From JAGOUA01 sp964645655 (lineage in GTDB: Bacteria; Patescibacteriota; Patescibacteriia; 2-12-FULL-60-25), in NCBI GenBank assembly GCA_964645655.1, contig CAZXZS010000002.1, positions 62,001-126,000 on the forward strand: 64,000 nucleotides of DNA, in the 5' to 3' direction. The notes beneath the pieces were generated by a model. The model had not been told where the DNA came from and searched no databases. It saw only the letters and a list, made by a program, of their open reading frames with translations. Both the position numbers and the translations under genes were made by a program. Of the stretch, positions 51,713 through 59,858 are shown in pieces. Positions within the stretch are counted from its first letter, which is position 1. Every line of letters starts with the position of its first letter.

Positions 51713-52474
51713 ATGTCTGATGTGATCCAACCAGCAACGCCAGAAACCGCCGCGACGCCTGAAACGACGCCGGCGGCTCCGGCCAAGCCCGCGACCCCGG
51801 TCGCGCGGCCCGGGTTCATCATGGCGAACCACCCGGGGACGGGAGCGGCCGGCCGCGGTCCCATGGGCGGTCGTGGAGGGATGGGCGGTCGTGGTGGCCA
51901 GGGAGGCCGCGGCGGCATGGGTGGCCGTGGCGGCATGGGCGGTCGTGGCCGTGATGGCCGCGGTCCCCGCCGCGACGGCGACGTGCCGGCCGAGGCCGAC
52001 TACATCGAGAAGAACCTCGAGGTCGCCCGCGTCACGCGTGTCACCAAGGGCGGCAAGCGCATGCGTTTCCGTGTCCTGTCCGTCATCGGCAACCAGAAGG
52101 GCCGCGTCGGCTTCGGGCTCGCCAAGGGCGTGGACGTCGCAGGTGCGACGGCCAAGTCCACGGCGCAGGCCCGCAAGGCCCTCGTCACGGTCCCCCTCAT
52201 CAACGGCACGATCCCGCACGCGGTCGAAGCCAAGTTCCGCGCGGCGCGCGTCCTCCTGAAGCCGGCCCCGAAAGGGACGGGCGTCAAGTCCGGTGGCGCC
52301 ATCCGCCCGGTCCTCGAGCTCGCCGGGGTGCAGAACATCGTCTCGAAGATGCTCGGTTCCAGCAATAAGTCTAACAACGTGAAAGCGACCATGCTCGCCC
52401 TCAAGATGCTTCGTGCCCCTGCGGGCAAGAAGACGTCCGAGGAGGCGGCGCAGGGCACGCGCACCGCTGCCTAA
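51713..52474 (+). CDS. rpsE: 30S ribosomal protein S5 with a long Gly/Arg/Met repeat extension
   Basis: 253 aa, compared with about 165 in most bacteria. The S5 core begins near residue 98 (DYIEKNLEVARVTRVTKGGKRMRF) with double-stranded RNA-binding and C-terminal domains intact (GRVGFGLAKG...NVVKATMLAL-like end). Before it are 45 residues rich in Ala/Pro/Thr and then a GGRGGMGGRGG-type repeat of about 45 residues, like RGG boxes in RNA-binding proteins. ATG 51713 lies one base after the rplR stop. Confidence 0.96.
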   Translation: MSDVIQPATPETAATPETTPAAPAKPATPVARPGFIMANHPGTGAAGRGPMGGRGGMGGRGGQGGRGGMGGRGGMGGRGRDGRGPRRDGDVPAEADYIEKNLEVARVTRVTKGGKRMRFRVLSVIGNQKGRVGFGLAKGVDVAGATAKSTAQARKALVTVPLINGTIPHAVEAKFRAARVLLKPAPKGTGVKSGGAIRPVLELAGVQNIVSKMLGSSNKSNNVKATMLALKMLRAPAGKKTSEEAAQGTRTAA

Positions 52475-52483
52475 CCCTTTCCT

Positions 52484-52966
52484 ATGTCTCTCATGATGCA
52501 CACGCTCGCCCCGCAAGACGGCGCGCGTGAAAAAGCCTTCCGCGTGGGCCGTGGGAACGGTTCGGGGCGCGGGACGACCGCAGGCCGCGGCACCAAGGGC
52601 CAGCGCGCCCGTTCGGGCGGCCGCAACAAGCTTCGCCTCAAGGGGTTGAAGCAGATGCTGCTCGCTTTCCCGAAGGTCCGCGGGTTCCAGAGCCGCTACG
52701 ACAAGGCCTGTACCTTGACGTTGGCCCAATTGGAGCGCCTCACGGACGGGTCGGTCGTGACGATGGACTCGTTGCGCCGCGCCGGTCTCGTGTTGCGCAC
52801 GCACCGCTCGGTCAAGATCGTGGCGGGCGAAGGCCTCACCAAGAAGCTCACCATCCGTGACCTTCCCGTGAGCGCCGGCGCCAAGGCTATGATCGAGAAG
52901 ATCGGCGGCTCGGTGGTGATGTCGAAGAAGAAGGCGTCCCAAAAAACGTCTAAGAAAACGTCTTAA
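52484..52966 (+). CDS. rplO: 50S ribosomal protein L15
   Basis: 160 aa. RVGRGNGSGRGTTAGRGTKGQRAR start region and the SVKIVAGEGLTKKLTIRDLPVSAGAKAMIE end. Directly follows S5: no rpmD (L30) gene lies between, which is the CPR pattern. Lys/Ser-rich tail. Confidence 0.97.
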   Translation: MSLMMHTLAPQDGAREKAFRVGRGNGSGRGTTAGRGTKGQRARSGGRNKLRLKGLKQMLLAFPKVRGFQSRYDKACTLTLAQLERLTDGSVVTMDSLRRAGLVLRTHRSVKIVAGEGLTKKLTIRDLPVSAGAKAMIEKIGGSVVMSKKKASQKTSKKTS

Positions 52967-52976
52967 CCCCGTTGTT

Positions 52977-53000
52977 ATGGCGCGCTTTCGGGCGCGCCAT
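52977..53000 (+). promoter_or_regulatory. GC-rich hairpin between rplO and secY
   Basis: ATGGCGCGC (52977-52985) pairs with GCGCGCCAT (52992-53000) around a 6-nt loop, 10 nt before the secY start. No T-run, so it is more likely a pausing, processing or translation-control element than a terminator. Confidence 0.5.
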
Positions 53001-53010
53001 ATTGCTTCCT

Positions 53011-54279
53011 ATGTGGGATAAACTCCTCCAAGCCTGGCGCGTGCGCGAGGTGCGGAACGGCCTCCTCTTCGCGCTCGCGATGATGATCGTCTTCCGCCTC
53101 GCCGCCAACATCCCGCTGCCGGGCATCGACCTGGTCGCGCTGCAGGCCTTCATCGAAGGCAACCGCGCGCTCGGCCTGCTCAACCTCTTTGCGGGCGGCA
53201 CGATGCGTACGTTCAGCATCGTCGCGATGGGGGTCGCGCCGTACATCACGGCGTCCATCATCGTCCAGCTGCTCGGGATGATCTTTCCGAAGATCGAAGA
53301 GATCCAAAAAGACGGGGAAGCGGGTCGCCGCCGCGTCAACCAATGGACGCGCGTGCTGACGGTGCCGTTCGCGATCATCCAATCGTTCGGCATCATCGCC
53401 CTCTTGCGCCAGTCGACCGTGCCGATCCTGACCGAACGTGGCCCGTTGCACCTGATCATGATCATTGCGACGGTCACGGCGGGAACGATGTTCCTGGTGT
53501 GGCTCGGTGAGCTCATCCAGGAGAAAAAGGTCGGGAACGGCATGTCGCTGCTCATCGCCGCCGGCATCCTCGCGGACCTGCCGACGAGCCTGTCGCGGTT
53601 TACGGCCACCTTCTCGGGCGGCTCGCGCGATTGGTTCGTGATCGCCCTCTACGGGGCGGCCGCGGTCGCCATGATTGTGGGCGTGGTCTTCATCACCGAA
53701 GGCCAACGCAACGTCCCCGTGCAATATGCCCGGCAGGTCCGTGGCGCGAGCGCCGCGTCGACCTTGCCGCTGCGCATCAACATGGTGGGCGTGATCCCGA
53801 TCATCTTCGCCATCTCGCTCCTCCTGTTCCCCACGCTCGTCGCGCAGTTCCTGGTCGGTGCACGCACCGCCTGGGTCGCCAACGGCGCGCGCTGGGTGAT
53901 CGCGACGCTGCAGAACCAGTGGGTGTATGGGATCCTGTACCTCCTCCTCACGGTCGGGTTCACGTATTTCTACACCTCCATCGTGTTCCAGCCGGACAAG
54001 ATCGCCGAGAACCTGCAGAAGCAGGGGGCCTTCGTCCCGGGCGTCCGTCCGGGCAAGCCCACCTCGGAATACCTCAACCACGTGATCGAACGGATCACCT
54101 TGGGTGGCGCGCTCTTCCTGGGCGTCGTCGCCGTCATGCCGCTGATCGCGCAAGCGTTCACGGGCACGACGGTCCTCGCCCTCGGCGGCACGTCTCTCCT
54201 CATCGTGGTGTCGGTGGTGATCGAGTCGGTCAAGCAGATCGAAGGGCAAGTCACGATGCGGCAGTACGACGCGTATTAG
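53011..54279 (+). CDS. secY: Protein translocase subunit SecY
   Basis: 422 aa with ten predicted membrane helices. Typical blocks: FRLAANIPLPGID, GVAPYITASIIVQLL, WLGELIQEKKVGNGMSLLI, and GKPTSEYLNHVIERIT before the last helices. Forms the membrane channel for protein export with SecE. ATG 53011 gives MWDKLLQAWRVREVRN, the usual start. Last gene of the ribosomal operon; the distal genes often found with it (rpmJ, rpsM, rpsK, rpoA) are absent here. Confidence 0.98.
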   Translation: MWDKLLQAWRVREVRNGLLFALAMMIVFRLAANIPLPGIDLVALQAFIEGNRALGLLNLFAGGTMRTFSIVAMGVAPYITASIIVQLLGMIFPKIEEIQKDGEAGRRRVNQWTRVLTVPFAIIQSFGIIALLRQSTVPILTERGPLHLIMIIATVTAGTMFLVWLGELIQEKKVGNGMSLLIAAGILADLPTSLSRFTATFSGGSRDWFVIALYGAAAVAMIVGVVFITEGQRNVPVQYARQVRGASAASTLPLRINMVGVIPIIFAISLLLFPTLVAQFLVGARTAWVANGARWVIATLQNQWVYGILYLLLTVGFTYFYTSIVFQPDKIAENLQKQGAFVPGVRPGKPTSEYLNHVIERITLGGALFLGVVAVMPLIAQAFTGTTVLALGGTSLLIVVSVVIESVKQIEGQVTMRQYDAY

Positions 54280-54283
54280 TCGC

Positions 54284-54317
54284 AACCATAAAACCGCCGA
54301 AGGGCGGTTTTATGGTT
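54284..54317 (+). terminator. Terminator of the ribosomal protein operon
   Basis: 15-bp perfect stem (54284-54298 with 54303-54317) with GAAG loop. It begins 4 nt after the secY stop. Confidence 0.85.
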
Positions 54318-54350
54318 GACGGAGCCTATAGATGGAATAAGATAGATGGC

Positions 54351-54824
54351 ATGTTATCCCGTTTAAAAAATATCGACTGGTTGGTCCCGATAGCGGTGCT
54401 TGGGCTGCTTGTGATGGTTGGAATCTCACTCTATTGGCTGAATGCTTTTTTCGTTGCGATGCTGACGCGACTGGTGATTGCCAACGACTCTCCGGTTGCT
54501 GTAGAGATGCGCTACCTGCACGATGATGGCGATAATTCAAACAATAAGAGCTACACCTCGTGGCGGCAGATCCAGCCAACAGGGGAATTCAGTGACCTGT
54601 TTTATGGCGGGTTATATTGTCTAGAGGTACGTACCGCAACGACGACGGCTTCGTATGAGTTTGATGTCCTTGCGCCTCAGCCGGTTATCCACGAGGAACA
54701 GACACAGGCACAAGCATGGCTATTCGGATCTCCTGGCCGTCGAGTATGGGCGTACCGACTTTCTGATTTTCGTGAGCCCTGCAGGATTGATATAGGCACG
54801 CGGCGGGCGGCGGATGCCCAGTAG
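54351..54824 (+). CDS. Small membrane protein, base composition unlike neighbours
   Basis: 157 aa from ATG 54351. N-terminal membrane helix (WLVPIAVLGLLVMVGISLYWL), a second hydrophobic stretch (about 34-50), then a beta-rich extracytoplasmic domain of about 110 residues. GC is visibly lower than in secY and adk on either side, suggesting insertion. An upstream in-frame ATG at 54312 lies inside the secY terminator stem and is unlikely to be used. No family recognised. Confidence 0.65.
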   Translation: MLSRLKNIDWLVPIAVLGLLVMVGISLYWLNAFFVAMLTRLVIANDSPVAVEMRYLHDDGDNSNNKSYTSWRQIQPTGEFSDLFYGGLYCLEVRTATTTASYEFDVLAPQPVIHEEQTQAQAWLFGSPGRRVWAYRLSDFREPCRIDIGTRRAADAQ

Positions 54825-54875
54825 GTGGCCAGGGTTTTTGCCTTTTCGTTTTTCGAGTGTTACCCTCCCCCTATT

Positions 54876-55535
54876 ATGCCCCGCAAGCGCCTCCGCGCCG
54901 TCTTTTTCGGCCCCCATGGGGCGGGGAAGCGTACCCAGGCCGAGCGTTTGGCCGCGACGTTTGATGTGGCGTTGATCTCATCGGGATATTTGCTCCAAGA
55001 AGAGATCCGCGAAGGCACGGCCATCGGCAAGCTCATCCGCGAATATGTGGACCAAGGGATGTTGGTTCCGGACGATCTCGTAAATGCCGTTATCTTGCGT
55101 AAAATAAAGCGTTTTGCGACGCAAGAGAAGGGATTTGTCCTCGAAGGTTACCCTCGCAACGTCGAACAGGCCGCCGCTCTCGAAAAGCTCGCGAAGGTCC
55201 AGGTCGCCATCCATATTAAGATGGGCGACGTGGAGGCGGCGAAACGCGTCGAGGATCGTCGCGAGTGCGTTTCCTGCAAGAGCGTCTACCATTTGCGGGA
55301 AAATCCGCCCGGCCCGCTGGAAACCTGCCTGCATTGCGGAAGCGGCCTCCAGGGCCGTCCTACCGACCAGCCGAACGCCTTTTTCAGTCGCCAAGCCATC
55401 TACCATTTCATGACCGAGCCGCTCATCTCGTTTTATCGCCAAAAGGGGGTCCTGCTCTCCGTGAAGGCGGACCAGGCGATCGATTCGTTGGCGAAGGAGC
55501 TGCAAAGCAAGTTGCGCCGGTTAGGGTTCGCCTAG
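54876..55535 (+). CDS. adk: Adenylate kinase, divergent
   Basis: 219 aa. The fold and order match Adk: P-loop GPHGAGKRTQ (12-21; canonical GxPGSGKGTQ), AMP-binding region ISSGYLLQEEI, LEGYPRN (canonical LDGFPRT), and a four-cysteine zinc LID (CVSC...CLHC) with GRPTD. The G-to-R change in the P-loop and the D-to-E change are unusual. It probably keeps AMP+ATP to 2 ADP chemistry but might have shifted substrate. TGTTACCCT ends 9 nt before the ATG. Located before map, as in many bacterial spc operons. Confidence 0.85.
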   Translation: MPRKRLRAVFFGPHGAGKRTQAERLAATFDVALISSGYLLQEEIREGTAIGKLIREYVDQGMLVPDDLVNAVILRKIKRFATQEKGFVLEGYPRNVEQAAALEKLAKVQVAIHIKMGDVEAAKRVEDRRECVSCKSVYHLRENPPGPLETCLHCGSGLQGRPTDQPNAFFSRQAIYHFMTEPLISFYRQKGVLLSVKADQAIDSLAKELQSKLRRLGFA

Positions 55536-55580
55536 ATCACCATCTTGAAAAATGGGCCCGTATTTGGTAGGCTTTTAGGT

Positions 55581-56369
55581 ATGTCGCTCACCAAATCCCC
55601 CCAAGAAATCGAGAAACTGAAACGCGGCGGCCAGCTCCTTTCGGCGATCCTCCGCGAGATCCGGGAGAAGTGCGTCCCTGGCGTCGGAACGGCCGAGCTG
55701 GATGCCCTCGCCCGCCGGCGGATGGCCGAAGTCGGGGCCAAGCCCTCGTTTTTGGGCTATTCCATCTCCGACGAGGATCCGCCCTTCAACGGCGCCCTCT
55801 GCACCTCCCTCAACGAGGAGGTCGTCCACGGCCTGCCGCACCCGAACCGCATCATCCAGGCCGGTGACGTGGTCGGCTTGGATATCGGCATGTGGTACGA
55901 AGGTCTCGCGACCGACATGGCCACGACCGTCATCGCCGGTGGGACGTTCGACAAGAAGAAAGAGCAGTTGGTCGCCGACACGCGCGAAGCCCTGGTGCGC
56001 GGGATCGGGGCCATCAAGGCGGGCGGATGGATCCACGACGTCGGGGCCGCCATCGAGGATTTCATCAAGCCGAAAGGGTATGGCATCGTCCGTGACCTGG
56101 TCGGCCACGGGGTGGGGCACGCGGTCCATGAGGAACCGAACGTCCCGAATTATCGCGACACCTTCCTGCCGCGCCAGCGCCTGCTCGAGAACATGGTCCT
56201 CGCCATCGAGCCCATGATCACGCTTGGGACCTGGAAAGTCCGCACCAAGCGCGACGGCTGGACGGTCGTCACGACGGACGGTAGCCCATGTGCCCACTTT
56301 GAGGTGAGCGTGGTCGTGACGAAGGACGGGTACGAGCTGATCACCCCCTGGCCGGACGCGAACGTGTAG
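55581..56369 (+). CDS. map: Methionine aminopeptidase, type I
   Basis: 262 aa. Removes the initiator Met. Metal ligands are in GLDIG (Asp), ATDMA (Asp), GHGVGH (His), AIEPM (Glu) and HFEVS (Glu). The N-terminus lacks the SH3-like zinc extension of longer forms. ATG 55581 is supported by TGGTAGGCT ending 7 nt upstream. Confidence 0.97.
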   Translation: MSLTKSPQEIEKLKRGGQLLSAILREIREKCVPGVGTAELDALARRRMAEVGAKPSFLGYSISDEDPPFNGALCTSLNEEVVHGLPHPNRIIQAGDVVGLDIGMWYEGLATDMATTVIAGGTFDKKKEQLVADTREALVRGIGAIKAGGWIHDVGAAIEDFIKPKGYGIVRDLVGHGVGHAVHEEPNVPNYRDTFLPRQRLLENMVLAIEPMITLGTWKVRTKRDGWTVVTTDGSPCAHFEVSVVVTKDGYELITPWPDANV

Positions 56370-56392
56370 CGCATTTATCTTTTACCGCCTGT

Positions 56393-56707
56393 ATGCTTTC
56401 TCCCGATCTTGCTCCCAAGCGCCCTGAGCGCCACAAGAACTTCGCCGGCATCTTTCAGGCGGGACTGATGGAATATTGGATTGAAAGCCATCATCCGGCA
56501 ACCGATGAGAGGCGGATGGAGCTGATGCTCAGCTGGGGCTCTGAAGGGGCGGATTATACGGGGTATGCGGAACAGTTCGCCGCCCTGTTTAAGGCGAAAG
56601 GGGATCGTCTGACCGACCAAGACCTGAACCCAGAGGTTTTTGCCGCCTGGATCGCGGAGCTTGACCGGATGCGTGCGGATTCTTCTTCCCATGCCCGAGC
56701 TGCCTGA
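56393..56707 (+). CDS. Hypothetical small protein overlapping mutM
   Basis: 104 aa, acidic, no membrane segment. Middle region MEYWIESHHPATDERRMELML looks structured. Overlaps the start of mutM by 17 nt, so the two are translationally coupled. TATCTT ends 11 nt before its ATG. No family recognised. Confidence 0.6.
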   Translation: MLSPDLAPKRPERHKNFAGIFQAGLMEYWIESHHPATDERRMELMLSWGSEGADYTGYAEQFAALFKAKGDRLTDQDLNPEVFAAWIAELDRMRADSSSHARAA

Positions 56708-57533
56708 GGTCGAGACCGTCCGTCGCCAACTCGAGAAGCGCCTGGAGGGGGCACGGGTTTTGGGCGTGACGGTCTGGCAGTCCGACAAGGAACGGCCGCA
56801 GGGAGAGGCGTTCACCGCCGCCCTTAAGGGGAAGCGGATCACTGCCCTCGAGCGCCGCGGAAAGCTCTTGCTATGGCGTTTTTCCGACGGTATGGTGCTT
56901 GCCGTCCACCTCAAGATGACAGGCAAGCTCATTTTTTACGACAAGAAGCCGAGCGGTCCCGCGAATCGGCACGAGCGCCTGCTTTTTACGTTCAAGCGTG
57001 GTTCGGAGACGGGGTATTTGGCTTGGTCCGATGTCCGCCGCTTTGGCTATGTGCGCTTGCTGGATGCCGCCGCGACGGACGCGGCCCTCTCCGAATACGG
57101 CCCCGAGCCGCTCACGGCGACCGTCGAAACGTTGGTGGAGCGCCTCTCCCGACCTTCCAAGCGTACGATCAAGGCCATTCTCCTGGACCAGTCCATCATT
57201 GCCGGCATCGGGAATATTTATGCGGATGAGGCTTGTTTCCTGAGCGCGATCCACCCCGCCCGCCGGCAAGGGAGCCTCAGGCTGGCCGAACGCTGGACGC
57301 TTGCCGCCTCCATTCAGGACGTCCTTGCCCGCTCCGTAAAGCAACGGGGGACGAGCGCCCACACGTACGTCGATACCGAAGGGAAGAAGGGCGGCTTCCT
57401 GCGCCTTTTGCAGGTCTATGGTCGTGCCGGGGAGGCGTGCCTCCGTTGCGCGAACCCCATCACAAAATGCGTCCTCGCGGGGCGCGGGACGCATCTCTGC
57501 TTGGTCTGCCAGCCCTTGAAAGGAAAACGTTAG
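56691..57533 (+). CDS. mutM: Formamidopyrimidine-DNA glycosylase (Fpg)
   Basis: 280 aa from ATG 56691, which puts the catalytic Pro directly after Met (MPELPEVETV). Excises 8-oxoguanine and ring-opened purines. Other family motifs: LKMTGKLIF, the helix-two-turn-helix LLDQSIIAGIGNIYADE, and a C-terminal zinc finger (CLRCANPITKC...CLVCQ). With the photolyase it shows a working DNA-damage repertoire. Confidence 0.96.
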   Translation: MPELPEVETVRRQLEKRLEGARVLGVTVWQSDKERPQGEAFTAALKGKRITALERRGKLLLWRFSDGMVLAVHLKMTGKLIFYDKKPSGPANRHERLLFTFKRGSETGYLAWSDVRRFGYVRLLDAAATDAALSEYGPEPLTATVETLVERLSRPSKRTIKAILLDQSIIAGIGNIYADEACFLSAIHPARRQGSLRLAERWTLAASIQDVLARSVKQRGTSAHTYVDTEGKKGGFLRLLQVYGRAGEACLRCANPITKCVLAGRGTHLCLVCQPLKGKR

Positions 57534-58660
57534 GCGCCCGATGGGTCGCTTTCGTCCATACCCGTCCCTTCGCTCATCGAACCCAGGTATACGTCAAAGA
57601 GCTGGCTGACGAGCTGTTCGATCGGCGTCGCCTCCGCGACAGGTTCCACGTGGACGGCGGTTTTTTGGGTGAGGTTGACCCCGCCGCGGATCTCGGTCAC
57701 GACACGTTCCATGTTGAGGGCGCATGTGAATGAGCTCAACACCGGCTCGCCGTTGCGTTGGAAGCGGGTATAATCGCAGCCTTTTTCGGTGGTCGTCTCA
57801 CGGGTGAAGAACTCGATGCGCGTGATCGTCGGTTTGGCGGCATTTTGCGCATCGAGGACGATCGCGAGCTGCATCTTCGCGAGCTCGGTACGCGCTTCCT
57901 TAAACATCGCCTGCGTCTCGCGGCGTTTGGCCTGGTCGCGCCCATCAAGCTTGAGGGCCTCTTGCTCGAGCAGGTTCACGAACGCCGGATGAAATCGGAC
58001 CTTCATGCGCCGAAGCGGCGACCCTGCGCGTAGCGGTTGGTTCGATAAGACCTGTAACGCGGGAATCTTTTTCGTTTCGGCCAGCAAGACGCCGCGCTTG
58101 ACCTTTTCGAGGTTCGCGAAGAAAACTTCCTCATCCGTCGGAGCGACGGGAAGGCTCATGAGGGACGTGCTCGCGCTCGCATCCGCCTTGATCCAGCGCT
58201 CGAAAGGGGCGACCAGGTCAGCGGAAATCGGCACTTCCAGGGCGGAAAGAAGTGGGGCGACGTTTCCGAAGCGCAGGAAGAGGGCGTTATTGTTGAGGGA
58301 CCGGAACTCGACCTGTGGCGCAGGGGAGAAGGTGAAGGCCTGGTCCGAGGTCGCCGTCTTGTTGGCGGCTTTTTTCAGTTGCACCCAACCCTGCACGTTC
58401 CGGTCGCCATCGGTTTCGCGTTCGACCGAAAATTCGAGCGTGCCCGTTTGTGTCGAGGCGGTCACCCCGCGACGTAGGGGCGTCTTTTGCACGCGGATCT
58501 CAACCGTACCCTGTGCGGCATTCTGCGTCGGGTTGGTGATGAGGGTCCGAAATGCTTGCTGGACGAGCTGTTGAGGCGTGGCGGCAAGGGCCTGCAGGGG
58601 GAACGTGGCCAGGCTTAGGGCTAGGCCCGTCGCGCTGAGGAGGCGAGGAAGGGAAGGCAT
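57530..58660 (-). CDS. Exported protein of unknown function
   Basis: 376 aa. Signal peptide (LLSATGLALSLATFPLQALA) then a mature region of beta-strand-rich repeats (GTLEFSVERE, RVQGWVQLKK-like) reminiscent of LolA/LppX-type lipid-binding folds, though no motif proves this. Two late cysteines (EKGCDY, FTCALN) could pair. Convergent with mutM, overlapping by 4 nt at the stops. TACGAT ends 8 nt before ATG 58660. Confidence 0.7.
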   Translation of the reverse strand: MPSLPRLLSATGLALSLATFPLQALAATPQQLVQQAFRTLITNPTQNAAQGTVEIRVQKTPLRRGVTASTQTGTLEFSVERETDGDRNVQGWVQLKKAANKTATSDQAFTFSPAPQVEFRSLNNNALFLRFGNVAPLLSALEVPISADLVAPFERWIKADASASTSLMSLPVAPTDEEVFFANLEKVKRGVLLAETKKIPALQVLSNQPLRAGSPLRRMKVRFHPAFVNLLEQEALKLDGRDQAKRRETQAMFKEARTELAKMQLAIVLDAQNAAKPTITRIEFFTRETTTEKGCDYTRFQRNGEPVLSSFTCALNMERVVTEIRGGVNLTQKTAVHVEPVAEATPIEQLVSQLFDVYLGSMSEGTGMDESDPSGA

Positions 58661-58725
58661 ACCCGGCCATCGTAGATGCCTCCCGACCCCTCGTCAAAAC
58701 GCTGCCGATCGCCTATGCTGCGCCC

Positions 58726-59835
58726 ATGTTCCAAGAGGTCCTGCTCCGCATCGACGCCCTCCGCGCCAAACTCAATGAGGCGTGGGAATTGTTGTCGCTC
58801 GAGCGTGTCCGCGCCGACCTGCAGGCCCTGGAGGCCCGCGCGGCCGCGCCTGACCTGTGGACGGATGCCGATGAGGCCCGCAAGACCCTCCAAAAATTGG
58901 CTGAGAAAAAGGCCGTTTTCGACGGTTGGCAACACCTCCGCCAAGACCTGCTTGAAGCCGAAGAGATGCTCCGGCTCTCCATGGAAGAGCGCGACGAGGC
59001 CGTCTTGACCGATATCGCGGCCCGTGTCACGGAGTTGGAGGGGCTGTACCTCAAAAAGGAGTTCGAGCTCCTCTTTTCCGGCCCGCACGATGCCCGGAAC
59101 GCGATCGTCGCCATCCATGCCGGCGCCGGTGGCACGGATGCGCAAGATTGGGCCGAGATGCTGCTGCGCATGTATGTTCGGTATGCCGAAACCAAGGGCT
59201 GGACGGTCCGCCTGGTCGATGAGTCGCGCGGCGGCGAAGCGGGCATCAAGTCGGTCACCATGATCATCGAGGGGCTGCATGCCTATGGCCATCTCCGTGG
59301 CGAGGCCGGCGTCCACCGCCTGGTCCGCCAATCGCCGTTCAATGCCGACGGTTTGCGCCAGACCTCGTTCGCGTTGCTCGAGGTCTTGCCTGAACTCGAC
59401 GAGTCCGTCTCCGTCGACATCAAGCCTGACGACCTGCGCGTCGATACCTTCATGAGCGGCGGCAAGGGCGGCCAGTCCGTGAACACGACCTATTCCGCGG
59501 TTCGCATCGTCCACCTGCCCACGGGGATCACGGTTTCTTGTCAGAACGAGCGCTCGCAAACCCAAAACAAGGCCGTCGCGATGAATATTTTACGTTCGAA
59601 ACTCGTGAAGCTGCAGGAAGAGGAGCATCAGAAAGAAAAACAAAAGCTCCGCGGCGCCTTCCAGAGCGCCGAATGGGGGAACCAGATCCGTTCGTATGTC
59701 CTGCATCCGTACAAGATGGTGAAGGACCACCGTACCGACGTCGAAACCGCCGATGCGGAAGGCGTGCTGGATGGGGCGCTGGACGCGTTCGTCGAAGGCG
59801 AACTCCGTTGGTCCGCGAAACAGAAAGCCGCGTAA
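58726..59835 (+). CDS. prfB: Peptide chain release factor 2
   Basis: 369 aa in one continuous frame. GGQ at 248-250 (FMSGGKGGQSVN) hydrolyses peptidyl-tRNA; SPF (203-205) in VRQSPFNADG recognises UGA/UAA. There is no in-frame UGA or frameshift element near codon 25, so the programmed frameshift known in many RF2 genes is absent. A TATGCT box ends 6 nt upstream. Confidence 0.97.
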   Translation: MFQEVLLRIDALRAKLNEAWELLSLERVRADLQALEARAAAPDLWTDADEARKTLQKLAEKKAVFDGWQHLRQDLLEAEEMLRLSMEERDEAVLTDIAARVTELEGLYLKKEFELLFSGPHDARNAIVAIHAGAGGTDAQDWAEMLLRMYVRYAETKGWTVRLVDESRGGEAGIKSVTMIIEGLHAYGHLRGEAGVHRLVRQSPFNADGLRQTSFALLEVLPELDESVSVDIKPDDLRVDTFMSGGKGGQSVNTTYSAVRIVHLPTGITVSCQNERSQTQNKAVAMNILRSKLVKLQEEEHQKEKQKLRGAFQSAEWGNQIRSYVLHPYKMVKDHRTDVETADAEGVLDGALDAFVEGELRWSAKQKAA

Positions 59836-59858
59836 CGCGCGTGTGCTACAATGCGCGC

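Noticed and set aside
54312..54350. Upstream ATG 54312 as start of the small membrane protein
   Set aside because: The codon sits inside the right arm of the secY terminator stem, so transcripts starting downstream would not contain it.
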